Shown in pieces: positions 34,055 through 45,041 of a stretch of DNA of 64,000 nucleotides. Every line of letters starts with the position of its first letter. Within the stretch, counting starts at the first letter, position 1. The stretch comes from Ipomoea triloba (taxonomy: Eukaryota; Streptophyta; Magnoliopsida; Solanales; Convolvulaceae), in NCBI RefSeq assembly GCF_003576645.1, contig NC_044917.1, positions 11,773,717-11,837,716 on the forward strand, given 5' to 3'. The translations under genes were made by a program, and so were the position numbers. The notes beneath the pieces are model-generated. The model searched no databases, was not told the origin of the DNA, and saw nothing but the letters and a program-made list of their open reading frames with translations.

Positions 34055-35130
34055 TGATTTTATGACTTTTGGATAGTCAACAATTGGCCAAAACTACTAT
34101 TAAAATAACGAGTATAAAAATATAGAGAAAATATAGAGAGAACAATATTATGTATTAATTAACATTGCTCGCCCCTTTTCCCATGCATGGGGGGTGGGGG
34201 TGGGGGGTTATTTATACATATTTTGGACTTGGAGCTCTACAAGGAATATAAATTCTAGACTGTCTCATATGACAATTTTTATGTGGACTATGCGCAGACC
34301 ATAAAAATGTACATTTTTAATATACCAAAAATACATTATTTGTGTACTGGAAGTACATTATTTGTGTATTTTCTCTGAATACAAGGTACATTTTTAATAT
34401 ACTAAAAGTATATTATTTGTGTAATGTACATTATTTGATAATATACAAAATAATGTACTTTTAGTACTCAAATAATGTACTTTAAAAAAAATGTATTTTA
34501 TGTACACAAATAATATGTACTTTTTATTTGTGATTCACATAGTTGTGTGGACCTTGATCCATAAAATAATGATTGGTCTCGGACAAATTTTTATGTAAAC
34601 CATGGTCCACACAATGTTGTGTAGACCATATAAAATACATTTTTAATATATTAAAAGTACATTATTTGTGTATTGACTATTGAATGTATATTATACAACA
34701 TAATGTACTTTCAGTACTCAAATAATGTATTTTCCCTGAATAGAAGGTACATTTTTAATATACTAAAAGTATGTTATTCGTGTACTGAATGTACATTTTT
34801 GATAGTATACAAAGAATGTACTTTCAGTACTCAAATAATGTAGTTTATGTACACAAATAATATACTTTTTATTTGTGGTATACACAGCTGTGTGGACCAT
34901 AGTCCACATAATAATAATTGCTCATATTAGGTTCTTTGTTACATTAGGAATAAGGTGCCCAATCCAGCAATCCTACCACATAATGAATAATAAGCTCAAT
35001 CCTTATCACATTATGAATAATAAGCACAATTGCTATTATATTAAGAATAATAAGCCTCATTGTACTACGAATAGGCCCAAGTAGCTCGTTCTGGCTAGTG
35101 TCAAGTCGTGGGTCATGTGCCCTAGTAACT
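34055..35130 (-). mobile_element. Gypsy 5' LTR, interrupted by a MITE
   Basis: Lies upstream of the leader motif on the minus strand. A G-rich stretch (34189-34207) and TTATTTATACATA occur near the LTR right part. The MITE at 34273-34920 splits it. At 34975-35065 three roughly 30-bp units containing GAATAATAAGC repeat. The outer LTR boundary near 35130 is approximate. Confidence 0.55.
34273..34920. mobile_element. Mutator-type MITE, TACATTATTTGTGTAC word type, in a Gypsy LTR
   Basis: The left end CAATTTTTATGTGGACTATG is inverted at the right end (CAATTATTATTATGTGGACT). Nine-base flanks CTCATATGA and CTCATATTA match at 8 of 9 positions, consistent with a Mutator-type target duplication. The interior is an array of GTACATTATTTGTGTA and its inverse. 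Non-coding, 648 bp. Confidence 0.85.
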
Positions 35131-35695
35131 ATCCATAAGTTTTCCTTATAAGTAAAAAACACTTTATTTTATATTAGTATTATATTTTTCAGTATAAGTA
35201 TTACATTTCTATATTGACACAATTCATATCATGAATAAGAATTTATAAGACGATCTCACATGAAAGTCACTTAAAAAAAGAAAGTATGAAAATTCTAATT
35301 TTATCATAAGTAACACGAGATATTCTTGCAATTTTAGTTTTAGTGTTGCATCTAAACCTGCCTTTAACATTTCAAGGTATGCTCGAAAATTACGGACATT
35401 TTAAGTTTTTACTGAAATATGAACTGAACCAAACTCCAATTAAAATCAAACTCTTTCAAACCAACTCGAACTAAAATTTTAAAATAATGATTCCATTATT
35501 TCAAAACTAAATTAAAAAAAAGAAAAAATGAATCAAAATCCGAAATACCCACCCTTATATTAATTTAAAAAAAAAAAAAAAACTACTCTCAATAAGGCAA
35601 TAAGTAGCCAAAACGGGAAACGGACAAGAAACCATTACAAGTCCAGAACGGAAAACGGCGAAAAGAGTCAAACCGTTACCACATGCTCATATATT
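35131..35695. other. Intergenic DNA upstream of the SKIP11-like gene
   Basis: AT-rich, with A-runs; no gene or complete element seen. Confidence 0.5.
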
Positions 35696-36208
35696 ACTTA
35701 CACGTGTACTAACGACCCCCATCAATTTCGTTCCTCCCAGTGGGGCCCAGATTTCATCACTTTCTTAATTTCGAGCCGTTTCTGGGCCCACCTCACCGCC
35801 TCTCACCCCTTTTTTATTTAAATATACGAATTTTATTTTTATTATTCTTTTTTTTTTGTACTGTATTTCCCAATTATATTTACGGAGCAATACTCATTAT
35901 TCAATCCCTCTTGTCTTCTTCTTCCTCTCCATTTCATACACAAGAAAAACACTACAGTAAGAGAGATAGAACACAAATATAAACACTTAGAGAGAGAGAG
36001 AGATATAGAGATATATATAGAGAGAGAGAAGCTGTCTTCTCTGGAATTTGAGATTAGTAGTGAAAAGTGATAAGATAGAATCGAAAATGGCCAAACATGA
36101 AGGACACTCACTTTTGCAGTGTTTTCTTGTGTATAAATATACATATGTGTTCTTATTCGCATAAATAAAGGTGATAATTTCAACCAAAGGCTGCTCCTTC
36201 AACAACCT
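35696..36208 (+). promoter_or_regulatory. Promoter and non-coding first exon of the SKIP11-like gene
   Basis: A palindromic TTACACGTGTAC with a CACGTG G-box core lies at 35701-35706. A GA-repeat leader-like tract is at 35989-36030. A TATA box (TATAAATA) is at 36132-36139, and a strong splice donor (CCT|GTAAGT) ends the exon at 36208. If transcription starts upstream of the GA tract, the leader contains a 25-codon uORF at 36087-36164; if it uses the TATA at 36132, the uORF is not transcribed whole. The sequence alone does not decide. Confidence 0.55.
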
Positions 36209-38628
36209 GTAAGTTCCTCTGCCTTTTTCAGTTTTTCCTTTTCAATTTTATAGTTGTATGGTTTTTGTTGTTTTAGTCTGATGTTCTTGTTCAATTCGTA
36301 GCTCATATGCATGAAATGCAATTAGTGAATTTGTTTTTTTGGCTGAAGGATTGTGTTTGCAGTCTTTTAAGTGTTGAATCTATAGTTACGGAGTATTTTA
36401 CTTCCCTGATTTTGCTCCGACTTTTTGTCTGTATAATCCCCCCCGTATTATACATGCGTGTAGAGTTCATAATTGTGATGTGAATCTGGGATTAGTTACT
36501 CACTCAATTGTGATTATCTATGCTGTTTTTGGTTGGAATCTAGACTTTGGGGTGATTTTTTCCATTTTAGAGCTTGATGATTGCTTTTCTTTGTCGCCCC
36601 CCTTTTTTCCCCTCTTTTGTTATCCATTGAAATGGTCCTAAGAGATTGATTTTTGATTTGTTGTAGCACAAGAGCTGAGTTCTTACTTTCTGCTCCCAAT
36701 GAGGTAATGGAAATTCTATCTGAATGTTTGTGTTTCCCTGCACATGTCTATAGTAGAATGTAAACATGTTATAACAAAGAGTGTCCAGAGTTGTCAATTG
36801 CTCAAATGAGGTCAAAACAGATTGAATAAAATATGAGCAGCCTTTTGGGCTGGCCATAATTGATTGAAGAAAAAATTTGAGTTTTCAACCTATCCAAATT
36901 AGCTATGGGTTATATTGAATGTGTAAAATGCTATTTGAAGTACAGGTTATTCGAATGGGTCAGTCAAGATGACATCACAAATTCCCATTTTTGTTATTGT
37001 TGAAATTTAGGAATTGAAAGGGCTAGTGGACAGAGAATAGTACAAACCATAGAAAGAAAGAACAATGATTAATATTGATAACATATAATGGGCTTAACTA
37101 ATGCCTTAGGTTACAACTAGGGATTTCTAGTTTCTATATCCAACACTCCCCCTCAAGTTGGAACATCTAGAAATTTCAAGTTTGATTATATTAATATCTG
37201 TACATCTTATCAGTTGCAGCAGACTTTCTTTGTGGCTAATGTGAAATGATAATTAGACCACATAGAAAGTCCATGGCCAAGTCCGAGTTGACCAAGTTCA
37301 AGTTTATTTTCATAGACTGGCTGTGTATGTAGAACAAATTAAATTAATAATAGCTTTTTATCCAATATAGAAGTTTATATTTTGAACAAAAATGTTAATT
37401 TTAAATGAGTTAAAATTTCATATAACCCAATATTGATTTGTTTCATCTTATTTTTGACTTACTCTAGAAGTAGGTTAAAATTCAACTCTCCAAAATTGAC
37501 CAATAGTATAAAGTGGGCAAGTGGGCTGAAATCACACAAATTGCCACATCTAAATTCTTCCTTCTTTTCCAAGATGGGCAGCAGACATTAATGATAATAA
37601 TTTCCAAAAAGCTTTTGAAATAAAATGACCAACTTGTTTAATGGCATTTCCTAAATAAAACTTTTGAACAGAGCTTTTGAGCATCTTAGGTTCAAAATAT
37701 AAATTTATATGCAGGAGTGATAATGTGGTGGAATGCAGAAGGAATTTAGTTGGCATGTCAAATGGTTGATAATGGTCGATTTCTGTTTAATTGGAGTGGA
37801 AGTGAATATAATATACCTGTCCCATAAATGCATATCATATTTTATGGTTTTTACCTTTAGTTATGCTATCACAGTCTTAGAGGAATTTTGTTTGCATGTT
37901 AATGATTTAAACATGGCAGCCACTAATCTAGTAGTCACTTCTCCTCTGCTTGCCTCATTGTAAAGCTATCCTTTAGAGATACTCCATAATCAATTAATTC
38001 TGATATTAAAACAGCACTTGAATTTTGGTTTAAGCTAAAGTTTTTATTTTCTTTAAGCTATTAAATTGACCTGCACTTTTAGAATTATGTTTAAAAAGAA
38101 TCTATATCTGATCTGTCATCTTTTGTTGTATTTCTAGATTTGCAGTATAATTTGTCATTATGTCTATTTATTGTTTATGTTCTCACCAAAATATGATTGA
38201 CCTTCAAACAAAAAAAAATGCCAAAATAGGCTGCATGTCTGTTGTGGAATAATTTTGCATTGATAGCTTTGTAATTTTTCACAATGTTTAACACTTCATT
38301 TATGCTCTTGCACCTGAAGGATCCAGCTAGTAGATACAAACCTTGCTTTGACTTTAAATCCTTTCTGTTTCATGTTGATGCTTTATGGTGGTTTAGAATG
38401 CTATTATGTGTTTGTGTTTTCATTTTATATACTTATTTTGCTTCTTTTATTTTATATAGGCTGCCTAATTAATTTTTTTCTGGTACAAAGATAAGTTCTT
38501 TAGCTACAATTATCTTGGATGGAATGTCTAGAAAATTTAAAATTATTAGATTGATTCTTTTGGGGTGCTATTTTGATGGAGGAGCACAACTTCAGACTCC
38601 ATTAACTGGTTTTCTTTGTTCTTTATAG
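36209..38628 (+). other. 5'-leader intron of the SKIP11-like gene
   Basis: Bounded by GTAAGT at 36209 and an AG at 38627-38628 (a second AG at 38636-38637 is also possible). About 2.4 kb, non-coding. It contains a Copia LTR remnant (36998-37157). A small additional leader exon is possible near 36667-36703 (TTGTAG|CACAAG ... AATGAG|GTAATG). Confidence 0.6.
36998..37157 (-). mobile_element. Copia LTR (148 bp) plus polypurine tract, in the SKIP11-like leader intron
   Basis: On the minus strand CTTGAGGGGGAG (37157-37146) is a Copia polypurine tract. It is followed at 37145 by TGTTGGATATAG, and the LTR ends TTTCAACA at 36998, giving TG...CA ends. Some internal sequence continues beyond 37157, but no coding domain is preserved. 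It is antisense to the host gene. Confidence 0.75.
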
Positions 38629-38662
38629 GCATTATAGCAAGTGACTTTGCTAGTTTGCCACC

Positions 38663-39988
38663 ATGTTGGAGGGTCCATCATATCTTGTATCTCGAGACCT
38701 AACTAGAGCCTGTGAGCAAGAGAGCACATGGATTTATACTGCTTCCCTTGTCACAGAAAATTCAAAGGAGAAACGCCGTTTGGAAGAGGAAGAAGACATT
38801 GCACTGAGGAAGTCCTTGAAGCTGGCTGATTGCCTAGAGAAAGAGGAAACGGTGCAGGGTTTTCATGATCTTTCATTGTCGCAACGAGAATTAACTAGTA
38901 ATGGACAAGAAGATGCAAATCATTCTGATAGAAACGATCTAATCCATCAAATTGGCCGAGACCTTTCAGTAAATTGCCTACTTCACTGTCCAAGGTCAGA
39001 TTATGGCTCAATTGCCTCGTTGAACCAAAGCTTTAGGTCTCTTGTTCGTAGCGGGGAGCTATATAAACTAAGGAGAATGTTGGGTATTGTAGAACATTGG
39101 GTTTATTTATCTTGCAACCTTCTTGAATGGGATGCCTTTGACCCCAATACTGGTAGATGGATGCACTTGCCTACAATGACATCAAATGAATGCTTCATGT
39201 GTTCTGACAAGGAATCACTGGCTGTTGGTACCGAACTTCTTGTTTTCGGGAAAGAAATAGAATCCCATGCAATCTACAAGTACAGCTTGTTGACTAATTC
39301 ATGGTCGCCTGCAATGAGGACGCATACACCTAGATGCCTGTTTAGCACTGCGAGCCTTGGTGAAATTGCAATTGTGGCGGGTGGTTGTGATTCAACCGGA
39401 AATGTACTAAGCTCTGTAGAGCTTTATAACTCTGAGACTGGAACTTGGGAGATTTTGCCTAGTATGAATAAAGCCAGAAAACTGTGTTCAGGAGTGTTCA
39501 TGGATGGAAAGCTGTATGTGCTTGGAGGGGTTGGGGCGGGCAGTTCGAATATACTCACCAGCGGGGAGGTATACGACCTGAAAACAAGGAGTTGGGTCGA
39601 GATCCCTGAAATGTTCCCTGCACGCGGGGAAACTAACGATGCTCCTGCAACAGCCAAGGCGCCCCCTCTTCTCGCGGTTGTGAAGAATCAACTGTATGCT
39701 GCTTTCTATGCTGAAAAAGAAGTGTTGAAGTACAACAAGGAGAGGAACTCATGGAGTGTAATAGGAAGGCTTCCCGAGCAGGCAACATCGGTGAATGGTT
39801 GGGGCCTAGCCTTTAAGGCGTGCGGTGATAAGCTTATTACGATTGGGGGTCCCCGGGCGATGAATGGAGGATTCATAGAGATCAATTCTTGGGAGCCTGA
39901 TCAAGGCGAAGGCCAGTCCCAGTGGAACTTGCTGGGGAGAAAGCATTTGGGAAGTTTTGTCTACAATTGTGCAGTGATGGGTTGCTGA
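38663..39988 (+). CDS. SKIP11: F-box/kelch-repeat protein, SKIP11 type, 441 aa
   Basis: A single uninterrupted coding exon of 441 codons with an excellent start context (GCCACCATG). The N-terminus MLEGPSYLVSRDL and the basic/acidic stretch KEKRRLEEEED are shared with Arabidopsis SKIP11 and close relatives. A degenerate F-box lies at about residues 92-138 (DLIHQIGRDLSVNCLLHCPR to SLVRSGELYKLRR). Kelch repeats follow at about 146-385, recognisable by AVGTELLVFGKE, IAIVAGGCDS, LYVLGGVGAGS and paired Tyr/Trp residues. The C-terminus NSW...SFVYNCAVMGC is family-typical. SKIP proteins bind ASK (SKP1-like) subunits and serve as substrate receptors of SCF ubiquitin ligases; the target is unknown. The gene symbol is by family resemblance; closely related paralogues exist in plants. 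Confidence 0.93.
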   Translation: MLEGPSYLVSRDLTRACEQESTWIYTASLVTENSKEKRRLEEEEDIALRKSLKLADCLEKEETVQGFHDLSLSQRELTSNGQEDANHSDRNDLIHQIGRDLSVNCLLHCPRSDYGSIASLNQSFRSLVRSGELYKLRRMLGIVEHWVYLSCNLLEWDAFDPNTGRWMHLPTMTSNECFMCSDKESLAVGTELLVFGKEIESHAIYKYSLLTNSWSPAMRTHTPRCLFSTASLGEIAIVAGGCDSTGNVLSSVELYNSETGTWEILPSMNKARKLCSGVFMDGKLYVLGGVGAGSSNILTSGEVYDLKTRSWVEIPEMFPARGETNDAPATAKAPPLLAVVKNQLYAAFYAEKEVLKYNKERNSWSVIGRLPEQATSVNGWGLAFKACGDKLITIGGPRAMNGGFIEINSWEPDQGEGQSQWNLLGRKHLGSFVYNCAVMGC

Positions 39989-40330
39989 CATCTCTGATTT
40001 TGAAGATGCTATCCTCTCCATACTTAGCTTGTATTTACTAAACTCTCTCTTTCTCTATCTCTCTTGTGCCTACCATAAGAGCATATCAGTGATCAAACTG
40101 TATTCCAAAGATCAATAATCATCACCTAGTTTTCTTTGTTGAAAATTACTTCTTCGCCATTTTCGCATCATAGTCTCTGCACATATTTTTATGCCTCCTT
40201 TCTGTGTAATCCTTCACCTAATATTTTGTAAGCATAAGACGCATAACTTTCTACTTCTCATGGCTTTGGACATTAGAATTTAGAAAGGCTCACCTAAATA
40301 TGAAGTAATGGTTTGTTCTCAAAAAAAATA
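39989..40330 (+). other. Presumed 3' UTR of the SKIP11-like gene
   Basis: Pyrimidine-rich CTCTCTCTTTCTC at 40044-40066 and AATAAT near 40111; no canonical AATAAA was singled out. The end of the transcript is not defined. Confidence 0.4.
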
Positions 40331-40904
40331 ATAATAAAAAAAAAAATAATGGCCTTCTTGTTGATCTTAAGGAAGATTTGTCTAGAGGAAATTTAAAAGA
40401 TTTTATAAACTCTTAATGTTTGCATAAAGTGTATAATGAAATCTTTTCTTTATTTTACTGAAATGAAATCAAGATTTGTTAAAACGTTTGAAGTCATTTA
40501 GATTGTATTTAAAAAAATTAAATGTAGAATATTAGTAGGGAGGGAGAATTTTTATTGTAGTTTAAAGGAAATGCGTCATTTTCTGAAAAATATTTTTCAA
40601 GTTTTCAAACGGAATAGTTCACTTTATCTTCTTATTACTAAAGAGGAATTTCACTAACATATATTTTACATCATATAATATTCATCATTTCACACAAATT
40701 CTCTATAAAGTCCCTCTATTACTTAATTCGTCGTATTTCCCATGAATCTTTCACTAAATCCCAATGCTATTTTACAACTCAATTTTTCTTTAAAAAAACT
40801 AAATCACATAGCCCTCATAGAATAATACTTAACCATCAACCATTGTTATTATATTCTCCTAAGGTTGTTATTCTCCTTAGACATTTGGATACTAGATCTA
40901 TCTT
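40331..40904. other. AT-rich intergenic DNA
   Basis: Nothing recognisable. Confidence 0.6.
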
Positions 40905-41112
40905 TTTAAGTTTGGAGAGAGAGATAGATTGTTGCTTGTTAAACATTTAATTGCAAGATAATGCTTAGATGTATCTTTTTAAGCCTGGAGAGAGATAGAT
41001 TCTTGTTTGTTAAACATTTAATTGCAAGATAATGCTTAGATGTAACTTTTAAAGCTTGGAGAGTGAGATAGATTGTTGCTTGTTAAACATTTAATTGCAA
41101 GATAATGCTTGG
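40905..41112. repeat. Tandem repeat of about 70-75 bp, three copies
   Basis: Each unit contains GTTAAACATTTAATTGCAAG followed by ATAATGCTTAGATGTA and preceded by a GGAGAGAGAGATAGATT-type phrase. Copies differ by a few bases. Confidence 0.9.
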
Positions 41113-42044
41113 AGTGCTTAGATTGTTCGTTAGTCCTCTTTCTATTGAAAAAGTATTCTACATTATACCTTGCATGAGATGAAATCATTCTTTCAAATCC
41201 AATAAATATATTTGAATTTTTCTGTTCATGCTCCTATGTTGTTTATGGGAGAACAATTATGTTCAAAAGTTATATTCAAACTTTGCGTTGCATTTTTTGT
41301 TCTAAATATTTCCCTCTAGTTTTTGTTTTTTTAGCACATTTTGATGGTTTTTTTTGTTAAATGCAATCTCCCTTGCTAACATTCTTTCCTATGTTAAGAT
41401 ATGAGTTGGTGACTGTAATGTGCAAATGAGAGAAGAGAGAGACAATATTGTGTAAATTTTAAAAAGTGGAAAAAAAAGTGGAAAAAATGTGTAAAGTTGT
41501 ATTTTCATTACCGTTTTAAGACTATGATTTTAAGAAAGAAGGTAATTCAATTACTTTTTATGCAAAATTTATGAGAAAACATAAATCTCTTTGACATTAA
41601 TGTCGTTTCTCTCTTTTGAATTTCTCACGACTAAACACCGAAGAAGAAGAAATTAACCAAGCCTACCCAAAGCCCTTATTACCCCAAAACCCCCACTTTA
41701 TGTTTATTACCCCAAAACCCCCACTTCATATTTATTACTCCTAACTCCAAGACTCCTAAAATTTACCTCAACCCTCAAACATCATTTATTACCCAACCCC
41801 CAACGACTTCTCTCTCACTATCTTTTGTCAAATTTTCTCCTTCATTCTTCATACACCCTTTCCATATTCTTCAAAAATTCTCTCATCTTTCTTCATCTGT
41901 TTTTTCTTTTTTAGAGGGGAGGAGGGGGTAACCAAAAACTAACAACTATCGTGATGATAGGCCATCGTGGCTTTATCTTTAACAAGAAGTCATCTTATGC
42001 TTTCCGGGGCTCATGAAATTGAATCCAGTCACAATTTCATTAAA
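41113..42044. other. Intergenic DNA
   Basis: A short repeat of TTTATTACCCCAAAACCCCC type is present at about 41680-41730 and a pyrimidine-rich stretch at 41800-41920. No gene recognised. Confidence 0.5.
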
Positions 42045-42414
42045 GAAAAACCTAGAGAGAGATGCTAAAAATGAAAAGTTGTTAATGCATATAAATACCA
42101 TCAAATTCGTGCCAGGATAACTGATTTTCGTGCACACTAGAAGTGGTGTCACGGTCACGCTCCCAGGCAGGAGAATGACTGTGACCACAAAATACAGCTA
42201 CGGGTCCCAGCCATCCTGCCTATGGTCACGATTGGGATGGTGATCATGACCAATAAGGCAACATTGGGGATCCTTGAGGTCATGGTCGTGCCCATAAGAG
42301 TGAATTCAAGGACCACGATCCACAATGCAAGATCCTGATGTATGCTATCATTATTTTTAAAAAATAGATATATGCATATAGCGAATGCATGAACAATTTT
42401 TTGTTTTAAATTTA
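42045..42414. repeat. Dispersed repeat, copy 1 (partner at 44305-44750)
   Basis: Shares with 44305-44750 a long collinear block including CCTAGAGAGA, GATTTTCGTGCACACTAGAA, GGTCACGATTGGGATGGTGA and the ending ATATATGCATATAG. The two copies lie in the same orientation about 2.26 kb apart and differ at scattered positions. No protein; possibly retroelement-derived. Confidence 0.85.
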
Positions 42415-42415
42415 A

Positions 42416-42557
42416 CTAGTATTTTTATCGGTGCGTTGCACAGAATGAATTTGTTATAATATTTTAAGAATATTTGAATCGATATATAATTATATAAATT
42501 ATAACATTGAATATTATATAGTTTTGTTACAAAAGTAAAAGAAAAGATTTTTGAATA
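42416..42557 (-). mobile_element. Helitron 3' terminus
   Basis: On the minus strand the sequence ends with the hairpin GTGCAACGCAC, then AAAAATACTAG before T. Upstream (plus 42470-42530) it matches the remnant at 25069-25225. The rest of the element appears truncated by the Copia LTR. Confidence 0.7.
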
Positions 42558-42715
42558 TGTTGTCTTATATTGTCTTATAGAAAAGAGAATACAAAGCCCT
42601 ATAAATAAGTGCGAAAACTACGAATAAGAAACAAGTTTCCATATGCCTACCTACTAAATCCCTAAGATTGCCTAATTTATAGAAATTCCATATATTAAAT
42701 ATATATTCCATAACA
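42558..42715 (-). mobile_element. Copia LTR (158 bp)
   Basis: On the minus strand it starts TGTTATGGAATATAT directly after a polypurine-like CTTGAGGGAAG (42726-42716) and ends AAGACAACA, giving TG...CA ends. TTATTTATAGGGC is a plausible TATA box. Confidence 0.7.
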
Positions 42716-43230
42716 CTTCCCTCAAGTTGGAGCATAGATATTAATCATGCCCAACTTGTTACAGAAATAACCGATAACCCAAAATAACTAAATAACGAAA
42801 TAACAAACTAACTCAATAACAAGCGAACTCAAACATAACAAACTCATATCTCATTTAGGAGACTCCACTTGAAAAGCTTTGCACGCCACCAATACCTATG
42901 AACAGTTGGGTGAACTCAACGTGGACCGAACAAGCTTGGGATTGGACACTCCCCCTGCAATAGAAGCTTGGACGCCACCAATACCTACGGACAAACACCG
43001 GGTGAACTCGACGTGACCGAACAAACTTGTGATTGGATACTCCCCATAAACTGGAAGCTTGAACGCTACCAATACCACAACTTCAGGTGAACACAACGTG
43101 GACCATACAAGCTTGGACACACAATACCACAACTTCAGGTGAACACAACGTGGACCATACAAGCTTGGACACACAAGGTAAAGAAGACAAACTCCACACC
43201 GGAGGACACAAATTCTTTACCAACGAAAGG
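42716..43230 (-). mobile_element. Copia internal 3' region, non-coding, with decayed tandem units
   Basis: Begins with the polypurine tract and the phrase TTGGAGCATAGATATTAATC, common next to Copia LTRs. From about 42880 degenerate units with GCCACCAATACC and GGTGAACTCAACGTGGACCG recur. No gag or pol domain. Confidence 0.5.
43070..43173. repeat. Exact 52-bp tandem duplication
   Basis: Two identical units starting CAATACCACAACTTCAGG at 43070 and 43122. They are the freshest part of the decayed array that starts near 42880. Confidence 0.93.
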
Positions 43231-43429
43231 GAAGCATGCTCCAAACGACAATAAGCATCAAAACTGAGAAACAACACCAAAACAATACAACACCAAAACA
43301 CAAAACAAAACTCCATCCTTCTAGAGGTCAAGAACGTAGAGGCCCCCAGACACAAGCCCCTCCCTCACTAATAAGCCTCTTCGTCATAAGATCCCGAGGC
43401 AGCATCCGCGTATTTATACTCAATCATAC

Positions 43430-43703
43430 CCACTGATAGGGAATTATACCCCGAACATATCACCCTACGTATTTTGTACACGTACCCCGTATTAGATACA
43501 TGTATTAACCCTATATAAAGGACTTTAATCCTACATGAGAGGGATTTTTTTGGAGTTTTGGTCTCCTCCACTCTCTCTCTAGACTCTCTCTAAACATGGT
43601 ATAAAAGGGTTATTCAAAGCCAATTTCTAGGCTTCTCTAGATTCTTACAATTTTCATACGTATTCTATACACATGAACTACTTTAAAAGGATTTAATCTA
43701 TCA
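43430..43703 (+). mobile_element. Gypsy LTR 3' portion with leader motif
   Basis: A TATA box (CTATATAAAGGAC) lies near 43511, and the LTR ends CTATCA at 43703. The motif TGGCGCCGTCCGTGTGGAC at 43706-43724 is the conserved plant Gypsy sequence just past the 5' LTR. No gag follows, so the element is truncated. The LTR start is not defined. Confidence 0.7.
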
Positions 43704-43811
43704 AATGGCGCCGTCCGTGTGGACCCGACCAAAGAAAGCATGATATAAAATGAAACACATTGCAAGAACAATTGAAAGAAATAAAATACAAAGAAAGTAA
43801 GAAAGACTTTG

Positions 43812-44167
43812 GTTATGTTTGGTAACATAATTAGCTTATCAGTCAGTTTTGGTTTGTTTGACCACTATTAGCTATTTGACTTGGTTAAACAACCAATATG
43901 AGTGTTTAGTTAATCAGCTTTTTGTAACAACTTATTGGTCTTAAACATTAAAATTTAAAATTTTTTTTTGTTCAAAATAACTTTTTTTGATCAGTTTTTT
44001 GAGAAAATAAATTATACTTATACCTTTAAATGTCATTTTGCATATAATCAGCCAACATCTAATTTACTAAACATTTTTCTACAACCAGCTAATGCGATAA
44101 ACTAATTAGACCCACTAATCTAATCCGCTAACAGTTATCATCTAACCGCTATTTGCCAAACACCACC
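43812..44167. mobile_element. Possible hAT-like MITE
   Basis: GTTATGTTTGGTAACATAATTAGC on the left is partly inverted on the right (GCTATTTGCCAAACACCACC). Inner phrases on AGCTAATT and AATTAGNNC are also inverted. Target duplication not resolved; non-coding. Confidence 0.4.
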
Positions 44168-44304
44168 TTAACTTTGAACTAGAACAATGAAATTTGAAAT
44201 CTGAAAATTGTAATTGTAATTGATTACAAGTTGAAATGATCTTTAATTTTTAATCAAATATGGATTGATTATAGAAGGAAAATGTTTGGAGAGGTTTCTT
44301 TCAA

Positions 44305-44750
44305 AAAAGACCTAGAGAGATATGCTAAAAATGAAAAGTTAATAATGCATATAAATACCCTCAAATTTGTGCCAGCTTGCTAGGATAACTGATTTTCGTG
44401 CACACTAGAAGTGGGGTCACGGTCACCCTCCTGACCAAGAAGATGACCGTGACCACATAATACAACTATGGGTCCCAACCATCCTGCCCATGGTCACGAT
44501 TGGGATGGTGATCAGCAAGGCAGCATTACGGATCCTTGAGGTCGCGGTCGTGCCCATCAGAGTGAATCCGAGAATCAAATCCACAATGCAAAATCCTGAT
44601 TCATGGTATAACAATTGAATTTCCTATCCCCATTATGTATACCTAGTTTATGAAAAGTACGACACCGTAAAAACCATCATTATTAAAAAAAAAAAAAGAT
44701 ATATGCATATAGTGAATGCATAAACAATTTTTTTTTAAATTTAATTATTA
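44305..44750. repeat. Dispersed repeat, copy 2 (partner at 42045-42414)
   Basis: Same orientation and order as copy 1, with an additional segment of about 70 bp near 44610-44685 absent from copy 1. Confidence 0.85.
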
Positions 44751-44869
44751 CGTTTTAGGATTTTCTTTTTCTTGTTTTTTGAAGAAAAGACTTTTTTTTC
44801 TTAACAATTAAATTGGTAAGAAAGTGAACTCCCAAATTCATTAATTTTTTAGAAAAAAAAAGGTTTATT

Positions 44870-45041
44870 TTCCGTCTTCCTCGAGCCCTCGAGCCCTCGT
44901 CTTACCTTGTGCTATTGTTGTAACGAACCAGATTGAAGCTCGCCTCTGCCATAGCTTTCGATTCCCTTTCCCCCTACAGTTCCCAAACCCTAAACCCATA
45001 AATCAAACCACTATAAACCAGATGACCAGACTCTTTCACTC
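44870..45041 (+). promoter_or_regulatory. MAG2 promoter/5' leader with telo-box and overlapping uORF
   Basis: A telo-box (AAACCCTAA, 44985-44993) sits about 50 bases before the start codon, as is common for housekeeping and growth-related plant genes. A pyrimidine-rich stretch CCCTTTCCCCCTAC precedes it. An upstream ATG at 45022 opens an 11-triplet uORF (10 codons and TGA, 45022-45054) that overlaps the main ATG at 45042 in another frame. Confidence 0.6.
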
